Position numbers and translations under genes: made by a program
Shown here: piece by piece, positions 1 through 14,159 of the stretch
Layout: every line of letters begins with the position of its first letter
Numbering within the stretch: position 1 is the stretch's first letter
Assembly: GCA_026168455.1 (NCBI GenBank)
Contig: CM047425.1
Location: forward strand, 98,955,580 to 99,019,579
Origin: Theocolax elegans
Taxonomy: Eukaryota > Arthropoda > Insecta > Hymenoptera > Cerocephalidae
Length of the DNA: 64,000 nt
Direction of reading: 5' to 3'
Notes under the pieces: generated by a model
What the model saw: only the letters and a program-made list of their open reading frames with translations
Told to the model about the DNA's origin: nothing
The model's database searches: none

Positions 1-539
1 ATTAGAATTATAATAAGACCTTTGTTGTTTCTCCTTAAAATTAAACTGCGAAAATCTGAAAGCGGATAATTGATTGTAATTAAAAATTGATTTTCCATTA
101 CATCAATATTAATGCATATAAAGTTGAAAAACTAAGTAACTTACACTGTAATTGTAAGTTCACAAAATTTGCGTACTTGTAGGACCTTCTTTGGTACATA
201 AATTAAAAAAAAATGCACCGACCAAGCACAATCAGCTTGTTATAAAGTGCAGGCTCGTTTATGCGAAAGTCAGCAGAAAAATAAAATATAATCTCAATTT
301 AACATCTATCTTTTTCACCCAGCTGTATACGATGTACGTTATTTATTTGTCTTGATTTTTATATTTATTACCTCGATTAATTTAAAGAATAAATACATTA
401 TGAACGTCATTGCATTGTATTTCGAATACGAAGATGTTAAAACACAGATGTATAATGAATATTGCGCGATTTTAAAAAATACCACCAAATTTTTCACGAT
501 TGCTTGATCTATTAGCATGAATTTTGAACCTCCCCACTA
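1..539. other. AT-rich non-coding DNA
   Basis: No open frame with coding character and no RNA-gene motif was recognised. The sequence is A/T-rich with short homopolymers only. It lies just beyond the 3' end of the reverse-transcriptase relic and could include more of its decayed sequence. Confidence 0.5.
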
Positions 540-840
540 CATCATAAATTGACTATAAATTTGCAACTCATCTGCATAAAGGACTATCCTTGACACGTTC
601 AGCGTTAAGTGCGTCTCGTAGGTCATTAACGTAAATGCAGAACAATAGCGATGTAAGATCTGATCCCAGGGAAACTTTAAGGAAAGTTGTAATCCAAGTG
701 GAACTATTATAATCTTTAGTGATTGGTTTCTACTAGGAAGTTTGGAACATACTAATAGAGGAAGCAGATCTGAAAGACTTGGAGCAATTGAAGAAGACGA
801 ATGGTCGAGACGTGAAAATCGCATAAAATACAATACCAAT
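540..840 (-). pseudogene. Decayed non-LTR retrotransposon reverse-transcriptase fragment
   Basis: Read on the minus strand, about 609-672 encodes SLGSDLTSLLFCIYVNDL. This resembles the RT block usually written as PQGS-x-LGPLLF-x-(I/V)YINDL. A shifted frame at about 546-594 then encodes IVLYADELQIYSQ, which matches the catalytic YADD block followed by the QIY-Q motif of jockey/CR1/I-type elements. The two blocks are in different frames and the second catalytic aspartate is Glu (YADE), so the fragment is dead. No ORF1, endonuclease or poly(A) tail could be delimited. The motif order and spacing fit the family; the exact clade is not resolved. It is a genomic relic of an ordinary retrotransposon and not an active gene. 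Confidence 0.6.
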
Positions 841-977
841 ACACTATTATATAATTAAAATTCTTAGGAAATTAAAGTAACCATAATTAACTACAAGTGA
901 TATGATTATATGAAAATAATTCCTGCTCAAAAATTAATGATTATTTATCTTTTTTTGAACATGTTGTTTAATAATTA

Positions 978-979
<2 letters not shown>

Positions 980-1017
<38 letters not shown>
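980..1017. repeat. (TTA)n microsatellite
   Basis: About twelve uninterrupted copies of a TTA/TAT trinucleotide in otherwise AT-rich DNA. No function is implied. Confidence 0.95.
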
Positions 1018-4000
1018 TTAAAATTAACTTGTATATATGTAATGCGAATAAGCAGTAAAAATTGTACACGAAATTTGTCAACATAAGTTCGTGTCAGTTC
1101 ATCCTTCCTTACCTGAAACATATATTTTTGTGAAACTAAATAATCAATAGTTTGATGAGATGGATACATTAATGTCAAGGCCAGACAATTTTAGTACGAA
1201 CTAAAGGTACTTAACCAAGGAAGTAACAGGTTTGCTCAGATTTGCGATTTAAAAGAAAAAAAAACTTGGTCAAGTCAAATCTTGGGTTTCACTTAGGAAA
1301 CTTTGGTTTGCAAAACAACGGTAATCTTATTATGGTTACCATCGTAAACTGTCACTAGGTTGCTTTAGTCCAGCATAATGTCATTGTATAGTCAACAAAA
1401 CTAACGTCCATTTACGTACAAGATTCAGAGGAGTTGTGTGTAGTCATGTTAGACTATCTATAGCGACAGCTGCTTAGATAATTTCTGAACAAACTTGAGC
1501 AAGGAGAGTCTTTGCTCTTCAGGTCACGGATTTCGACAAAACTTTGGAAATTATTTTCTCAACCCGGAAGATAACATTCAGTCTACCGTCAGCTATTAGA
1601 AGAATTAATAGACTCGACGAATTCGTTGATAATGATTATTATTAGAAAATTGTTACTAATCATTTTAACTTTTAGTTATACGATAACAAAGTCGATTTAG
1701 CATTAAACGATTCCTTCGATTTCCTTCATTTATAAAGATTATGTGTGGTATTCAGACGATAATGTACAAATTGTAACCTTTACTCTATATACCGTAATTT
1801 CTCGCAACTTTTGTTGATGCAACCTGACTAACCTTTGTTAACATGACGATTCACATTTTAGAAAATAACAAATAATTTTTTCACAAAGTTTTACTTTTGT
1901 AAAAACTACAAAGCTTCCTCTCCGTGTGAGTAGTAGTATGTACTAAACGAATTCAACTCCGTTGAATACAACTTTTATTAAGTTATCTTTAGGTTTACAT
2001 CGTTTTTGACAGCTAAAAGTGATGACGTTTAAATAAATTCACTTTGAAACATAAAATTTATCGATTTTATTCGTCGAAAACCAGAATATCCTCAGGCTGT
2101 GCGCCAATTGTACATTGTTATTGTAAATTTCCGGCATGTACATTGCACATTTTATTTTTATTTATTAAACATTTATCATGAATAATGAAATAGGAGTCAC
2201 TCATTTTATGTATAAAAATGTCAATTTTTTAAGAGCTATTTTCCATCAACACCTGATGTTTAGTCCAAACAGCATGTGCACATTTTTTTATATTTGTAAA
2301 TTATTAACTGTATAGTATAATTTTAATCTACTTAGTTTTAGAACTCGTTTTTTACTTAGAATTATTAACAAACTGTTGCTTTATTTTATTATAATTAAAT
2401 TTTTTATAGTAATTTCTTCACATTGTTTTATTATCCTTTTTCAGGTTTAGAATTTCATATTTTAGACATCATTTTAAGTACCTACCGAAATTTTATAATT
2501 TTGTTTAACTATTTATTACATTATATAATAATCGCATGTTGTTATATAGATATAACAAATAAATTTATATTCATCAATGCGTTGATGAGAATTATATTAT
2601 ATAAATTCCACTTGTGGTGAATAAGTAACTATTTAACAAGTTTGGGTAAGTAAATATAAATAAATATTTCATCATTTTTTACATTTGATTATTTATTATA
2701 CATATAGCACATCAATGCTTATTTAAAAATAATGAAAATTCTTTAATTTTTAAAGCATTTTTTTGTCGAACTTATCCAACGCAAAATAACGTAAAATAAT
2801 TAAATATGTTTGTAAACGATAAGTTATGAAAATTCCATTGTTATGTAACTGAAACATTCCTTTAATATTATTACATTACAACAGTGAGTTCTGTTAAGCG
2901 TTTTGAACGTTGTTTCACAGCCGGCCTTATCTGTCTAATAAATGAGATTGCAACGTCAGGGGAATAACCAATGAATGGGTGAACTGCAAACTATTTTTAA
3001 CACTATCTGTATCTCACTTTGTAATAATTATATACTTTTTAAATTACAAGGTTTTCAATGTTGTTAAAAAAAAGTGAATTCACAACACAATTTTACAGTA
3101 ATATGTACTCGAATTATGTAAATATTAGGGGATGGTACGGTAAAATAATAGTAAGTGAAACTAGCGGTTCTGTTACATTAGCAATGCGTAAATGAATAAA
3201 ATTCATTTTGGTACATTATCGATAATGTTTTCATGCTGCGACTGACAATGATGTTGGCATCGTATCAACAAATTCACAATATCAAACGATTTCCTCAATT
3301 ATAAACATTGTGTACGTAAAAAAAGGCAAAGCATATGCAGTTTAAGTTATACAAGTGATGAAATGATGATTGTTTTTATTATTTTGGTTACATATCAAAA
3401 CATTAAGTTAATGTAACCATTTACTTTGCTGCAATAACAATTCTAATAGTGTTTCATTAAAAGCTTATTAACTGTAAAACAATACATAAATAATACAATT
3501 AAAGTCAATACACTTTTATATCAAGTCACTCTAAAATTTATATAAAAATATATTTATATTATATTACAGTTCACAGTTTGTATTTTATTTAAGTATAATT
3601 TTAATTTAACGCGTTGTGAATTAACTTGTGTAATTGGAAATTGTGCTAATAAGGAATTAAATTTTCTCATTTAATGCAACAGTTTGCGGAATACTTACCG
3701 ATTGTTTCGCTTATATTTACATTTGATTGACCTACGTTTTATTCGATAAGTAAGTTTTATATCATCGATATTGGCATTAAATTTTATACGAAAAAGGATA
3801 TTGTAGATATCAGAAAATTGTTCTTTGAGCAATAAAAATTCTTTAAAATACAGTAAAAAGTATGCTCATATGTAATAAAAAAGTATTCTGAAAAATACTG
3901 AGTAGAAACTAAACGTTTATGTGCAATTCATCTTATGTATTCATTAAATACAATTACAAAAAAAATAATAAAGGACCACCATACAATTTAAAATAATTAT

Positions 4001-7000
4001 TTAAAGTTTCATGACCGATGTATTAGAAGTAATATTTATGAATTAATAACGACCAACATTTTACCAGTACACATTCTGATAAACATTGCATATAGTAATT
4101 TTGATGAAAACGGGGATCTGTCACTTTTTGTAAATAAACAATTTTCTAAACACAAACGATTACAGTTTATAATAAATTAAAAAAATATGTTCTTTTAACA
4201 AATTCAAAATTGTACATAAAAATGATGAGTATTAATGAAAACAAAATAGCAAATTTAACATAATGATCTTATCAAAATCTCGTTAGCAGGTTTTACATAA
4301 AAATTGATACCGTCACATAACGTTCCACATATCCAGACATAAAATAAAAGTACCTTGAGAAATGTAAAACACGAGATAGAACGAAGGATATTTTGCAAGC
4401 ACGATCGGATGCACGTATACATGTATACACATATGTGGACTGGGTTAAGTTACTTCTCTCGTCTAACCGAGCGGAACTCATTTACTTGGGAACGCACTGA
4501 CGTCAAACGTTGATGCATACCGTCAAGAGAGAAAAAGCTCTCAGTCCAAAATCTTATACGTCTCATTCACGGTGCGTCTAACATAGTTATACGCGGCGAC
4601 ACTCAGATTCACATGTGAGATATAGAGAGACCTTTTAATACCGGCACTCGATTTTTATTATTTTATTAACTCTAAAATAAAGTGCGTGATACTATCCGAA
4701 AACAATGAAGTTTTCTTCTTTTTCAAGTTATGGAACAGTGCCCTTCGAACAAAACTTTGAATTGAATGTTTGTCGTTCCTACAACTTTACGAGCTATACT
4801 TCTCTCTTCGTTACTTTGATTGTTTCTTTTTTATATGTCCACAAATGTCTTAGCGAATTTCAAGTTTCTTTATTTATAAAAAAATAATGGATTTCTGACG
4901 GTTTGATATTTTTGTAAGAGTTATAGATACATGGTTATATAACAAAAATATCTTTATCTTCAAAGTTTAATATTCTGAGGCATAAGTATTTTTCTGACGA
5001 GTTCCAAAGTTACTTGCAATTGAATAGTATTGACTATTGGCGTCTTCATGGTCTATATTTGGGCAAAATTTATTAGTTTGCACTTGAACAGTTGATGTAA
5101 ATTTATTTTAGGGAACTACGATTAGAATCGTGTGAATTATGTGTTATACGCTATTTTTGGAAAAGTATAAATTATTAAGGCTGGTATTACATAAATATAT
5201 TTTAGAGTCAAATGTTACAGATAAACTAAGATATAAAATAGTACAATTTTTTCAGATACCTGAAAATTTTAATTAAGCAAAATGGTGACGTAAATTATGT
5301 TTAAACGATTTAATTTCTTCTCAAACTTAATATCATATTACTATTAAACTTGAATATTTAGAGAAAGAATATAATTATATTTTACATTCTTACAAAATTA
5401 AAAAATTTATAAATGTAAATTTTGAAATTAAAGTAAATAAAGATTGTATCTCTTTTTTTATTATTTGAATTATATTGTTGTGTATGATAAAACAATTTGA
5501 CTATTCAAATATAATTTATCAAGAAAATTAATAAATACAATGCAGATTGTACATTGTTTTTCAAGGTTATAAAATAAATTAGTGAAAGTGAAAGGGATAA
5601 ACTGAGAGATAAAAAGAAGTTTAAAATACATATATGTAGACGAGCGTGTGCTTTCGTGCGTGCTTAGAGAGAATAAAGTATTTTAAAGGGATGGAAAAGA
5701 GGAACAAAGCAAAGTTGACGACTAATATGTTCATATATATTGAGATCTTTTGTTGTTTAAAATGTTAGTTTCCTATCTATATAGTTTTATATTTTTTTAA
5801 AGAATAAGAAAGCACATAAAAGTGTTTCGCAGGAATAGAAATGTTATCTTTAAAATGTATATTAAAGAAAAGTGGAACATTTACAGAAATATAAGGCGGA
5901 GAATATTATAGTGAGAACCGATGTTGCATAACGCGTACGTTTATGTATTTATTATAACCAAGTAATAAAAGTGTAATAAAAAATTTAGAATATCTTAACC
6001 TACCTTAATAATTTATAAGGCTGTAATAAATATAAATCTTTATCTACAATAAATGAAGATATATCGTGGTGCCTGCTTATAACTATATTTCAATATTTAC
6101 TATAGTAAATTATTAATTTCCAGTGTTTTTTTTCAGATTTATGAAAATAGATGCAACGTTTTACCAAAAATATCAAACCTATTTTTTTTTCAATTTCGAA
6201 TAAAAATATTACACATTAATTTAGTTTTATATATAGCGTTTTGACTTCCCCATAATTTGAAATGTGGCATCGTTTCTAAAGTTTTAGCAAAATCCGCGTC
6301 TGAAAGTTTTGATACTCTCCGCGCATATTTAATCCTTTGAAACAACTTGTACAAAATTTGTCACGTATAACTTTTTTTTTAAATTTAATTTTCGAATTTA
6401 TATTTTAATATAAAAGAAATTAGTATGGTACCCAATTATAACAATTTTATTATATATCTTTCTATACTTACTCAATACCTGTTTGATAATTTGTAATTTT
6501 TTATGATTAATATTGATTAATATATAGATATTAAAATTGTTCTATAATTTTTTGATTGTGTTTTGAGTTTTATTGAAAAAAAAACGTTTATCGAATTTGA
6601 TTAGTTAGATTATTTGAGTTCCTACAGTTGGCAAAAACTGCATTGTGCCATTAACTTCTGGTTATAATTACCTAAAGTTAGTGATATAATTCAGCGACCG
6701 ATTAGAAGGTTCAACTGTATTTACATTCTTTTTTCGTTACTAATGTATCCTAATTACTTAAAAAAATTACTTTTTTGAATCTCTACTTAAATTTCAAACA
6801 TTTTTACTTGTTGATTTTTCGCTTATATACTAATTATTTTCTTATAAATGATGACATATATTTAATAGCATTAGAATGTTCATTGATAAATATTTTTCCT
6901 TCACAATCTGTAAAGAAGAATCTTGGTTTGATTTACTGCCGATATATCAAGTTAGAATCGGCTATCTAACAGACTTTGAAGTGAAAATAAGTGTAACGTG

Positions 7001-9150
7001 AAATAAAATGAAGAATAGCTATAATTTTGCATACGTCAAGACGATTTAAATTGAATTGGACTAAATTGTTTTATATTATAAAAACAATGTGTACTACACA
7101 ATATAAAACTACAGTCTACATTTATATAATCACAATTAAATAATATTTTCATTGTATTTAAGTTTAGTTTGTTTGACTATTTGACACAACGTTATTAGCA
7201 TTGCTTCATTATTGAGCTTTAATTATTCATAACAAAATTTAGTATTATAATTGACGGTTAAATAATTGTAATAAAGGAAACAATGTTACCGAAAACTCTA
7301 ATTAATATTTTATGGCATATGTAAAGAATTACGGGTTTCATTAGAGAATATCGTGATATTAATAACGTTCAATATGTTTTATGTTAAATAATTTAAAGTA
7401 TACTGTATACGTGTAATATATGATTTAACGTAATATGCATTATTTACGGTTTCGTAAAAAAAGAAATTGATTTTTCATTTCAAAAGATTCGATTTTTATG
7501 CATCACTGTAAGTCACGTAACGTTATTAAAAAAATAACTAATGCAACGTAGCATATTCAATGACATTAATAACTATATAATTATTAGATTTAAGTCTCAT
7601 AACATACGCTTATTAGATCTAGATATATACCGTAGAGTATTTTATAAGGTTCTTAAAGAAAGAAAAAGAGATAGCAATTTTCTAAACCAGTTACTAGCTC
7701 TTTCCTTCCTTATTTATCTGCGCAAAATCTGCACGATAAGGATTTTAACGAAAATAAAAGTGCTTATTGCTTATATATGTGTACCTGCGTATGTGGGTAT
7801 TCTAGAGGAAAATAGTATCAAAAAGAAATGGTGCATCGGTGATATAATTAATAAACTGTATTCACGTGCATTTGAGAACAATGAGAAAATAATATTGGTT
7901 TAAAAGCATTTCAAGCGAATTAAATATTATCCTGACTTTTATATGTATATTATATACGTGCGCGGGTAATGATTTAAAACACTGTCAAACTATGTGTTTA
8001 TATATGTATATATAAGTTTATATTGAATATGTATTAAAAGTTTTTTTTTTTAAATAGATTGTATTATCTGCATTCGACATGTACTCTCATAAGTATCCTA
8101 CATACACCGTAAATGAAAATATACGTAAAAGTACAAGAGGAAATGCTTGAAATGTACAAATGATTATTACCATTGCGCAGAATTGTTTTGATAAGAAAAA
8201 AAAGAGTTGTGTTTTGATAAAAAATATACTAGCATCAAAGTGTCGCGAGCATAATAAAATATGAGCTGTGAAAAGCTTTTCAACGCATCATGAAAACGTT
8301 AAAATAATTATACCAATTTTTGATGGACACTTTTCATTCGTTATCGCTCTTCTTAATATTTAATATTTATATTCTGATTTACAATGTTTAATAATAAATA
8401 AGTAAATTACTTGCACAGTGATAATTATAAATTCTGATTTATATAAACGATGCGGATTAATTACGTATAAGCAATATTAATTGTTGATTTTTTGCCCGGG
8501 AATTCATTATTAATTAAATCGAGACTTTGCAAATATATTTTAACAAACTTATTTGTATTGTAAATTACTTGTATATTTAAATAAAAATTCATGATAAATG
8601 AAACAATATTACATTTTAATTTTCATAGTGTCATTCTAAGAGTATCGGTATATGTAAATAATTGAAATATTAAATTAAAAATATAATTTACCTATAGGAA
8701 ACAGTGAACTGTTTTTTCATAAATTTATTTATTTGTTAATTTATCAGTGATTAAAATTAAAAATTGTATCTAGCTTATAACAATACATATCAATTAAAAT
8801 TTCGCAATAAATTTACCAAATGCATGATGTACAAATTGTTAGTCATACTTTCCATATATATTAATTGTTTATCGTCAGCACGTTAGACTAATTATAAATG
8901 ACATAATTACATATTTATTATTATAGTGTAACAATTAAATTATAAAATAAATTAAAGATTTGAATTTTATCGATAACAATTTTTACAAAGTATTTGTTGC
9001 AAATGTTTTCATTCATTTAGGCGCTGTTTTTCATTAATTTTTTAATGAAATTGTAAAGTATTGAAAGTACCATAAATTAAACCTATTCAATTTTCCAAGC
9101 AACTTGAAATTGTTCAATCTGTGTAACTTCGTATTAAAAAGTAGAAGGAG
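1018..9150. other. Long AT-rich intergenic stretch
   Basis: Roughly 8 kb without a supportable gene. The few open frames of 60-120 codons are lysine/isoleucine/asparagine/tyrosine-rich, lack recognisable domains, and are what chance gives in A/T-rich DNA. A slightly less AT-rich block at about 1350-1640 might be decayed mobile DNA, but no motif could be named. No tRNA, rRNA or clear hairpin RNA was seen. Confidence 0.5.
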
Positions 9151-9399
9151 CTGAAATAATCATAAAAGAAGGCGCGCGTCTCTAAAAATTAATTTGGATC
9201 TCCTTTCAAACGTAAGTAATGAGAATGCCGTGAATCCATAGGATAGAGAAAAACGGAAAAGTTGCTGTAGAAAAGGTTAAGAAGAAGAAAGTACCAGATG
9301 CAGCGTGAAGGTAGGTTGACGAGACTCGTGAACGAAGCACGGTATAATCTTAGGGGAAGAAGATTATCCGAAGGGAAATCTTACATGAAGAGAACGATC

Positions 9400-9830
9400 A
9401 GGATTAATACGCGAGAGTGAAAGTCTCTTGGTCTCCCTTAGTTTCATTTTCGATAATACTTCGATTTTATAGAGAGAGAGAGAGAAATATATATATACAT
9501 ATAGGTGTGAAAAGGGGACAAAGACGTATAACTGATGCATATACCTTTGCACAACCCCCTCGATCGAATCGATTTCACGGTGGACCTGCATTCTCCCCAC
9601 TCGGTCACATTTTTCGCGCACTACACCGATTTGATTGGATTGTAATTGGCGCGCGCGTTTCGCCCGAAGCGCGTCGCGCGGTGTCAGGCCGCGCACTGGT
9701 TTTTCCCTCGCTCCTGGGAACACGCCGGCCGAGTTCGCCAGAGTGCGCAGGTCGGTGACGGTCGAACCCTGCGCTCCACGGACTAACTTCCGGAAACAGA
9801 TCTTAATGACACTGTCCACTCGGTAAAATT
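9400..9830. promoter_or_regulatory. Orphan CpG-rich island, candidate promoter/first exon
   Basis: A sharp rise in GC and CpG stands out from the flanks, densest at about 9640-9790, with clustered GCGCGC and CGCG strings. Two ATTGG boxes (inverted CCAAT) lie at 9634-9638 and 9645-9649. On the plus strand a GT donor-like site (CTCG|GTAAAA) follows the island at about 9823. In insects such islands usually mark promoters or 5' exons, but direction and target gene cannot be fixed from the sequence. Open frames on both strands across the island have unnatural arginine-rich composition and no domain, so I do not call a protein. A (GA)n run at about 9471-9486 borders the island. Confidence 0.4.
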
Positions 9831-12800
9831 TAATTAATTTTTTTCCTTATGATTTTTGAGCATAAGTCACTTGAAAAGCATGACGATGAAAAGTTTAAAG
9901 TTTGTCATTTCATTAATCCTATAGTTGGTTTGTTATACATTGCATACTGATCGTTAGCACAAATTGAATTTTAGATTTTTAGTCCTGTAATCCACTTATG
10001 AAATTTTAGACAATCACTTGTTAGAAGAATAAATGTAATTAAATCATTTTTTATCATCAAAAAATTATTAATTGAATTTGTAAAGAGAACTTTTTTTTTA
10101 AAACATTCATTGAGTAAACATACAAATTATACGCGATAAAGAAAGAAAATAAATGGTAAATTTTCGTACCGCTGCTCCTGAAAAGGTTAAGTAAGTAGAA
10201 TAATCGCGTTACAGTCAGACAATTAGCAAAAACTGTCTTTAAAGAAATCCTTAGAAATGTTGTGTTATTTAAAATGTAAAATATGTGAATGTAAGTAAAC
10301 GAGATAATAATGTCTACTACTGCTTTTATTAACAACTCGACAATTATTTATTCTGCAGGATCGTATAGGTATAATAAAAATCAGAATTACCTTTAGAGTT
10401 ATCTATGTATAAATGTCTGTAGAAATAAATGAAAATGAAAGTAAATAAATATTAACATACGATAAATTGAGTGAACCGAAAAACACAAAGAATTTTGTTT
10501 TCGATTACTGAAAGTGGTAACGCTGTACCTACACATCCTGAACCGAATCGATGCGTTGCATGAATGTATGAACGTAGTATAAGTATATAAATTCTATGTA
10601 AGTTCCTCGCATGACCGTAAAATCGATGACAAAGTAGTGTCACTGAATTTGAGATGTTTATTAACGTTACTGAAAATCGAATGGCATTGATTCTTAGAAA
10701 ATGTTGCAAATGCGATTGTCACATATTTTGTAAATCAAAACTCATTACGTATATAGTCTCTTATGTCACTATAAACTTTTAATAATTAAAAAAAAATTTG
10801 ATTTATTATATTCATAATACTATATATATAATTACTTATTTTTGTCATAGGTCGTCGATGAATTGCATTAGGCTATAAAACATACAGAAGCGAACTATAA
10901 ATAGTTTGTATTTAACATAAACAGTTTATTCCATCATTAGGTACCAAATAACGTTAACATAAATTTCATTAAAATCAGTGACCCACGGGTGCGACACACT
11001 CCACTGGTTGCATAAATTATTATTTACTAGGGAAACGTTAACCTTTAAAAGCATAATTTTAAAGTAAATTTAGTAAAACATTGGGTGTAGCGTATGTATA
11101 TACTTTATATATTTCATAGTTATACGACGAGGAGGACTGCGTTCGTTATATACGTATAGACAATATCATACCACGTAGCTTTTTGTATTAAGTGATTTTG
11201 TGAAAAGAAGAATTTATAAAGTTAATAAAGTTTCGTCAACATGTATATATAATACTGTATACAATAATACTTTATAATATTACTTAACTTTTGTTGTTAA
11301 TACACTTTTAAAATTGAGACACTTGGAAATAGTCAGGAAAACTTTTCAAATAATCTCTTAAACATATAAACTCTTTACGTGTCTCGGTTTATTAAATATT
11401 GCAACCACTAAATGGATATGAAAAATGAATTCAAAAGTAAAATAATATTCATACTAATAGTTTCTATTATTTATGGTAAGTTCACAAAGTATATTTAAAT
11501 TTCGAATTGATATATAATAAATACGGATTTAAACATTTTGAATCTATTATAACCTTGATCTTCCATATTGAGGTAAATAATTAATGAGGATTGTTATTAA
11601 ACAAAGTTAACATATACTAAGCTTCTTCTCTAAAAATATGCAAATTCTGAGGTCACGTATGATTATTATGGATATATACACATATACATATACCTATACC
11701 GTAACTATATAATTTATTTATGTAATATTGTTCTTATACAGTAAGTTAATTTTTATTTGTTTTTACAACAAATGTATTTTCTTTCGACTAATACTGTATA
11801 TATGTACTGATATATTGGAATTAAAAGTACATATTATATATATTATTAAAGATAACAATAAATTTAAAACAAAATTGTTTTTATAATTTTTCTGTTTTTT
11901 TTTATTAACTAACACATATAAATAATGTAAAGTGTTTTTTGTTATATATTATGATGTAATGATTATTAGGTAAATATTTGGACGCGCAAACAAGATTTGT
12001 ACGTAGGTACATATTTTATTCTTTTAATACTGGTTTCATTATCAAGAAAACCATTTTTCAAGTCCTTTACATTCAGCATATCGTTTTACACCAGCTAGTC
12101 ATTTTAGGTACGATAGCTCGAGTACTTTGTGTAATAAGCTATATTACCTTTTGTTACACCTCACTACCTTGAGAATCCTGTTAGACACGTTGCATTAAAT
12201 TCAACCTTTTTCATACTTACTGCACTATATTTCTTTAGTGAAAGTAAAAAATCTGTTTGGATTTCATGTGCTACATTTAAATCATTTCATTTTTAGAAAA
12301 ACATTTGTTTTTTTTTGAGTATTAGTATGCATAACATAGGATGAGGCTTACGTAATGCTGAATACTAACTAGGCCTCGTTATCCACCATATCTCATCAGC
12401 CACCATATTGTATTACATCCTAGTACTATATCTACCAGTATCTTTAATGTACACGTACTATATTGTGTATATTTACTACGTCATGTGTTATGCAATACGC
12501 TAAACACGTTTAACTGTATTTTGTGTAACTAAGCTCATTATCAACATTCGTATTTTTTTGTGATTTCAATTATAGCGTATCGTATTTATTAATTGCTAAA
12601 TAATTTTTTAATTTACTTTATAGATTTTGTAAGTGGTATATAATTGCTGTTCGATCGGATACTCGTTAAACGATTTAGAATGTTCAATAAATACTTTTTC
12701 TAAGTGCACAAATGTTATATTATTCATTATCTTTACTCTTTCTTCAGTTACTATCAAAGTCTTATATTAGTCCTATAGAGTGACAAGCATAGAAAAAGTA

Positions 12801-14159
12801 CGATTGATTAAAATTTTAAATGCATTACATATTCAAGTACGATAATAAAACTTTCATTCGCATTACTTTTCCTCTTTCTCTTCTCTATTTTCAATATCTT
12901 ATCATATGAGAAACGAAGGGATGGTCCACTGCTTTCTTCTCATTTGCAAGCTCTTCTAACCATTTTTTCCACTTTTTTCTTCTTTTTTTTTTTCTTATTT
13001 GACTTGTGAAAGAGCGAAAAAGGTTGAGTGATGAGAGCAATGAGTTTTTCTCATTTGATAAAAGAGTTGCCTTACCTATCTAAGGTATTGTCATATTTCT
13101 TATATATGTGTATACATATATACATTATAGTAATAATTAAAATTACTAATTTTTATACTTTATAGATGAATTACTATTAAAAGGCTAATGACGAAAAAAG
13201 TGAACATTGAACATAATATAATTATACAAAATATAGAAGTATTTTGAAATTATTTGATTATTGGTAATTTATACATTTTAGCACGAATAATAGTAAATTA
13301 AAAAAAAGCTAACATTTTCAGTAATCGGATTATTCTCGGAATCACTGAGAACATTTGACTTAATCGAGTAAATCTGAAGTTCCACCAACTTTGCTAACAT
13401 CGTTACTGGAGTAAACTGCATGGAATAGATCATATGACTGTTAAAACGTGTTGTCATGTTCCGTTGGTCACGTGATAATTAGTTTATGTGTTTTCGTAGT
13501 GTGCATCAAATTTCCATGAAAATAAACTGATCTTTTTTTTACATTGTACAGTGTAACATTATTTTGTTTTATTAACAATTGTAGAATAAATTAGTTCGAT
13601 ATTTTAAAAAGATCTTTATCTTTTACGTATGATTTAAAAATTGAATATACTGTTTATGTATTATACAGAGTGTAAATTACACATAGTTGCATTGGCATTA
13701 TTTACAAAATTGAAAATATTTCTAAATAATATAATAGAATATATGGTATTATGTACAATTACATATGAATATGCATAAAATACTAATTCATACATATTAA
13801 TGCGTAGAAATATAAGTATAAATAAAGATGAGAAAAATTGAAGTTGATATTAATTTTTTATTCTCAAAACGAATATGTACTATATAACAATTAAAAATTG
13901 TATATAATGTACAAGAATATTTATACAATATTTAAATAGTGAGCAACAATTTTTTTAACAAATCTCGAGATGAAACGATCAATATTCCAGCGAATGTGCA
14001 GATTTGTGAAAACATTTCCATTCATGTATGAATTTTTTTTCCCTCCTGGCGATTGCTCTCGGTTAATCTTAAAATGTAGCAGTAGCTCCCTAGATGACAC
14101 GATATTCGTATATGTACATATATCGAACGAAATAAATTTAATTGAAAAAGAATAAATTT
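9831..14159. other. AT-rich non-coding DNA
   Basis: No coding region was recognised. A palindromic E-box in the context GTCACGTGAT is at 13467-13476. Otherwise the stretch is A/T-rich with short TA runs. Open frames of 60-90 codons here have no domain or codon signature. Confidence 0.5.

Noticed and set aside
7541..7903. 120-codon plus-strand open frame
   Set aside because: Lys/Ile/Asn/Leu/Tyr-rich composition expected from AT-rich DNA, no domain, no splice or promoter context.
9364..9819. 151-codon minus-strand open frame over the CpG island
   Set aside because: Arg/Val/Gln-rich upstream part followed by low-complexity tail; overlaps open frames on the other strand. The GC island removes stop codons in all frames, so openness is not evidence of coding.
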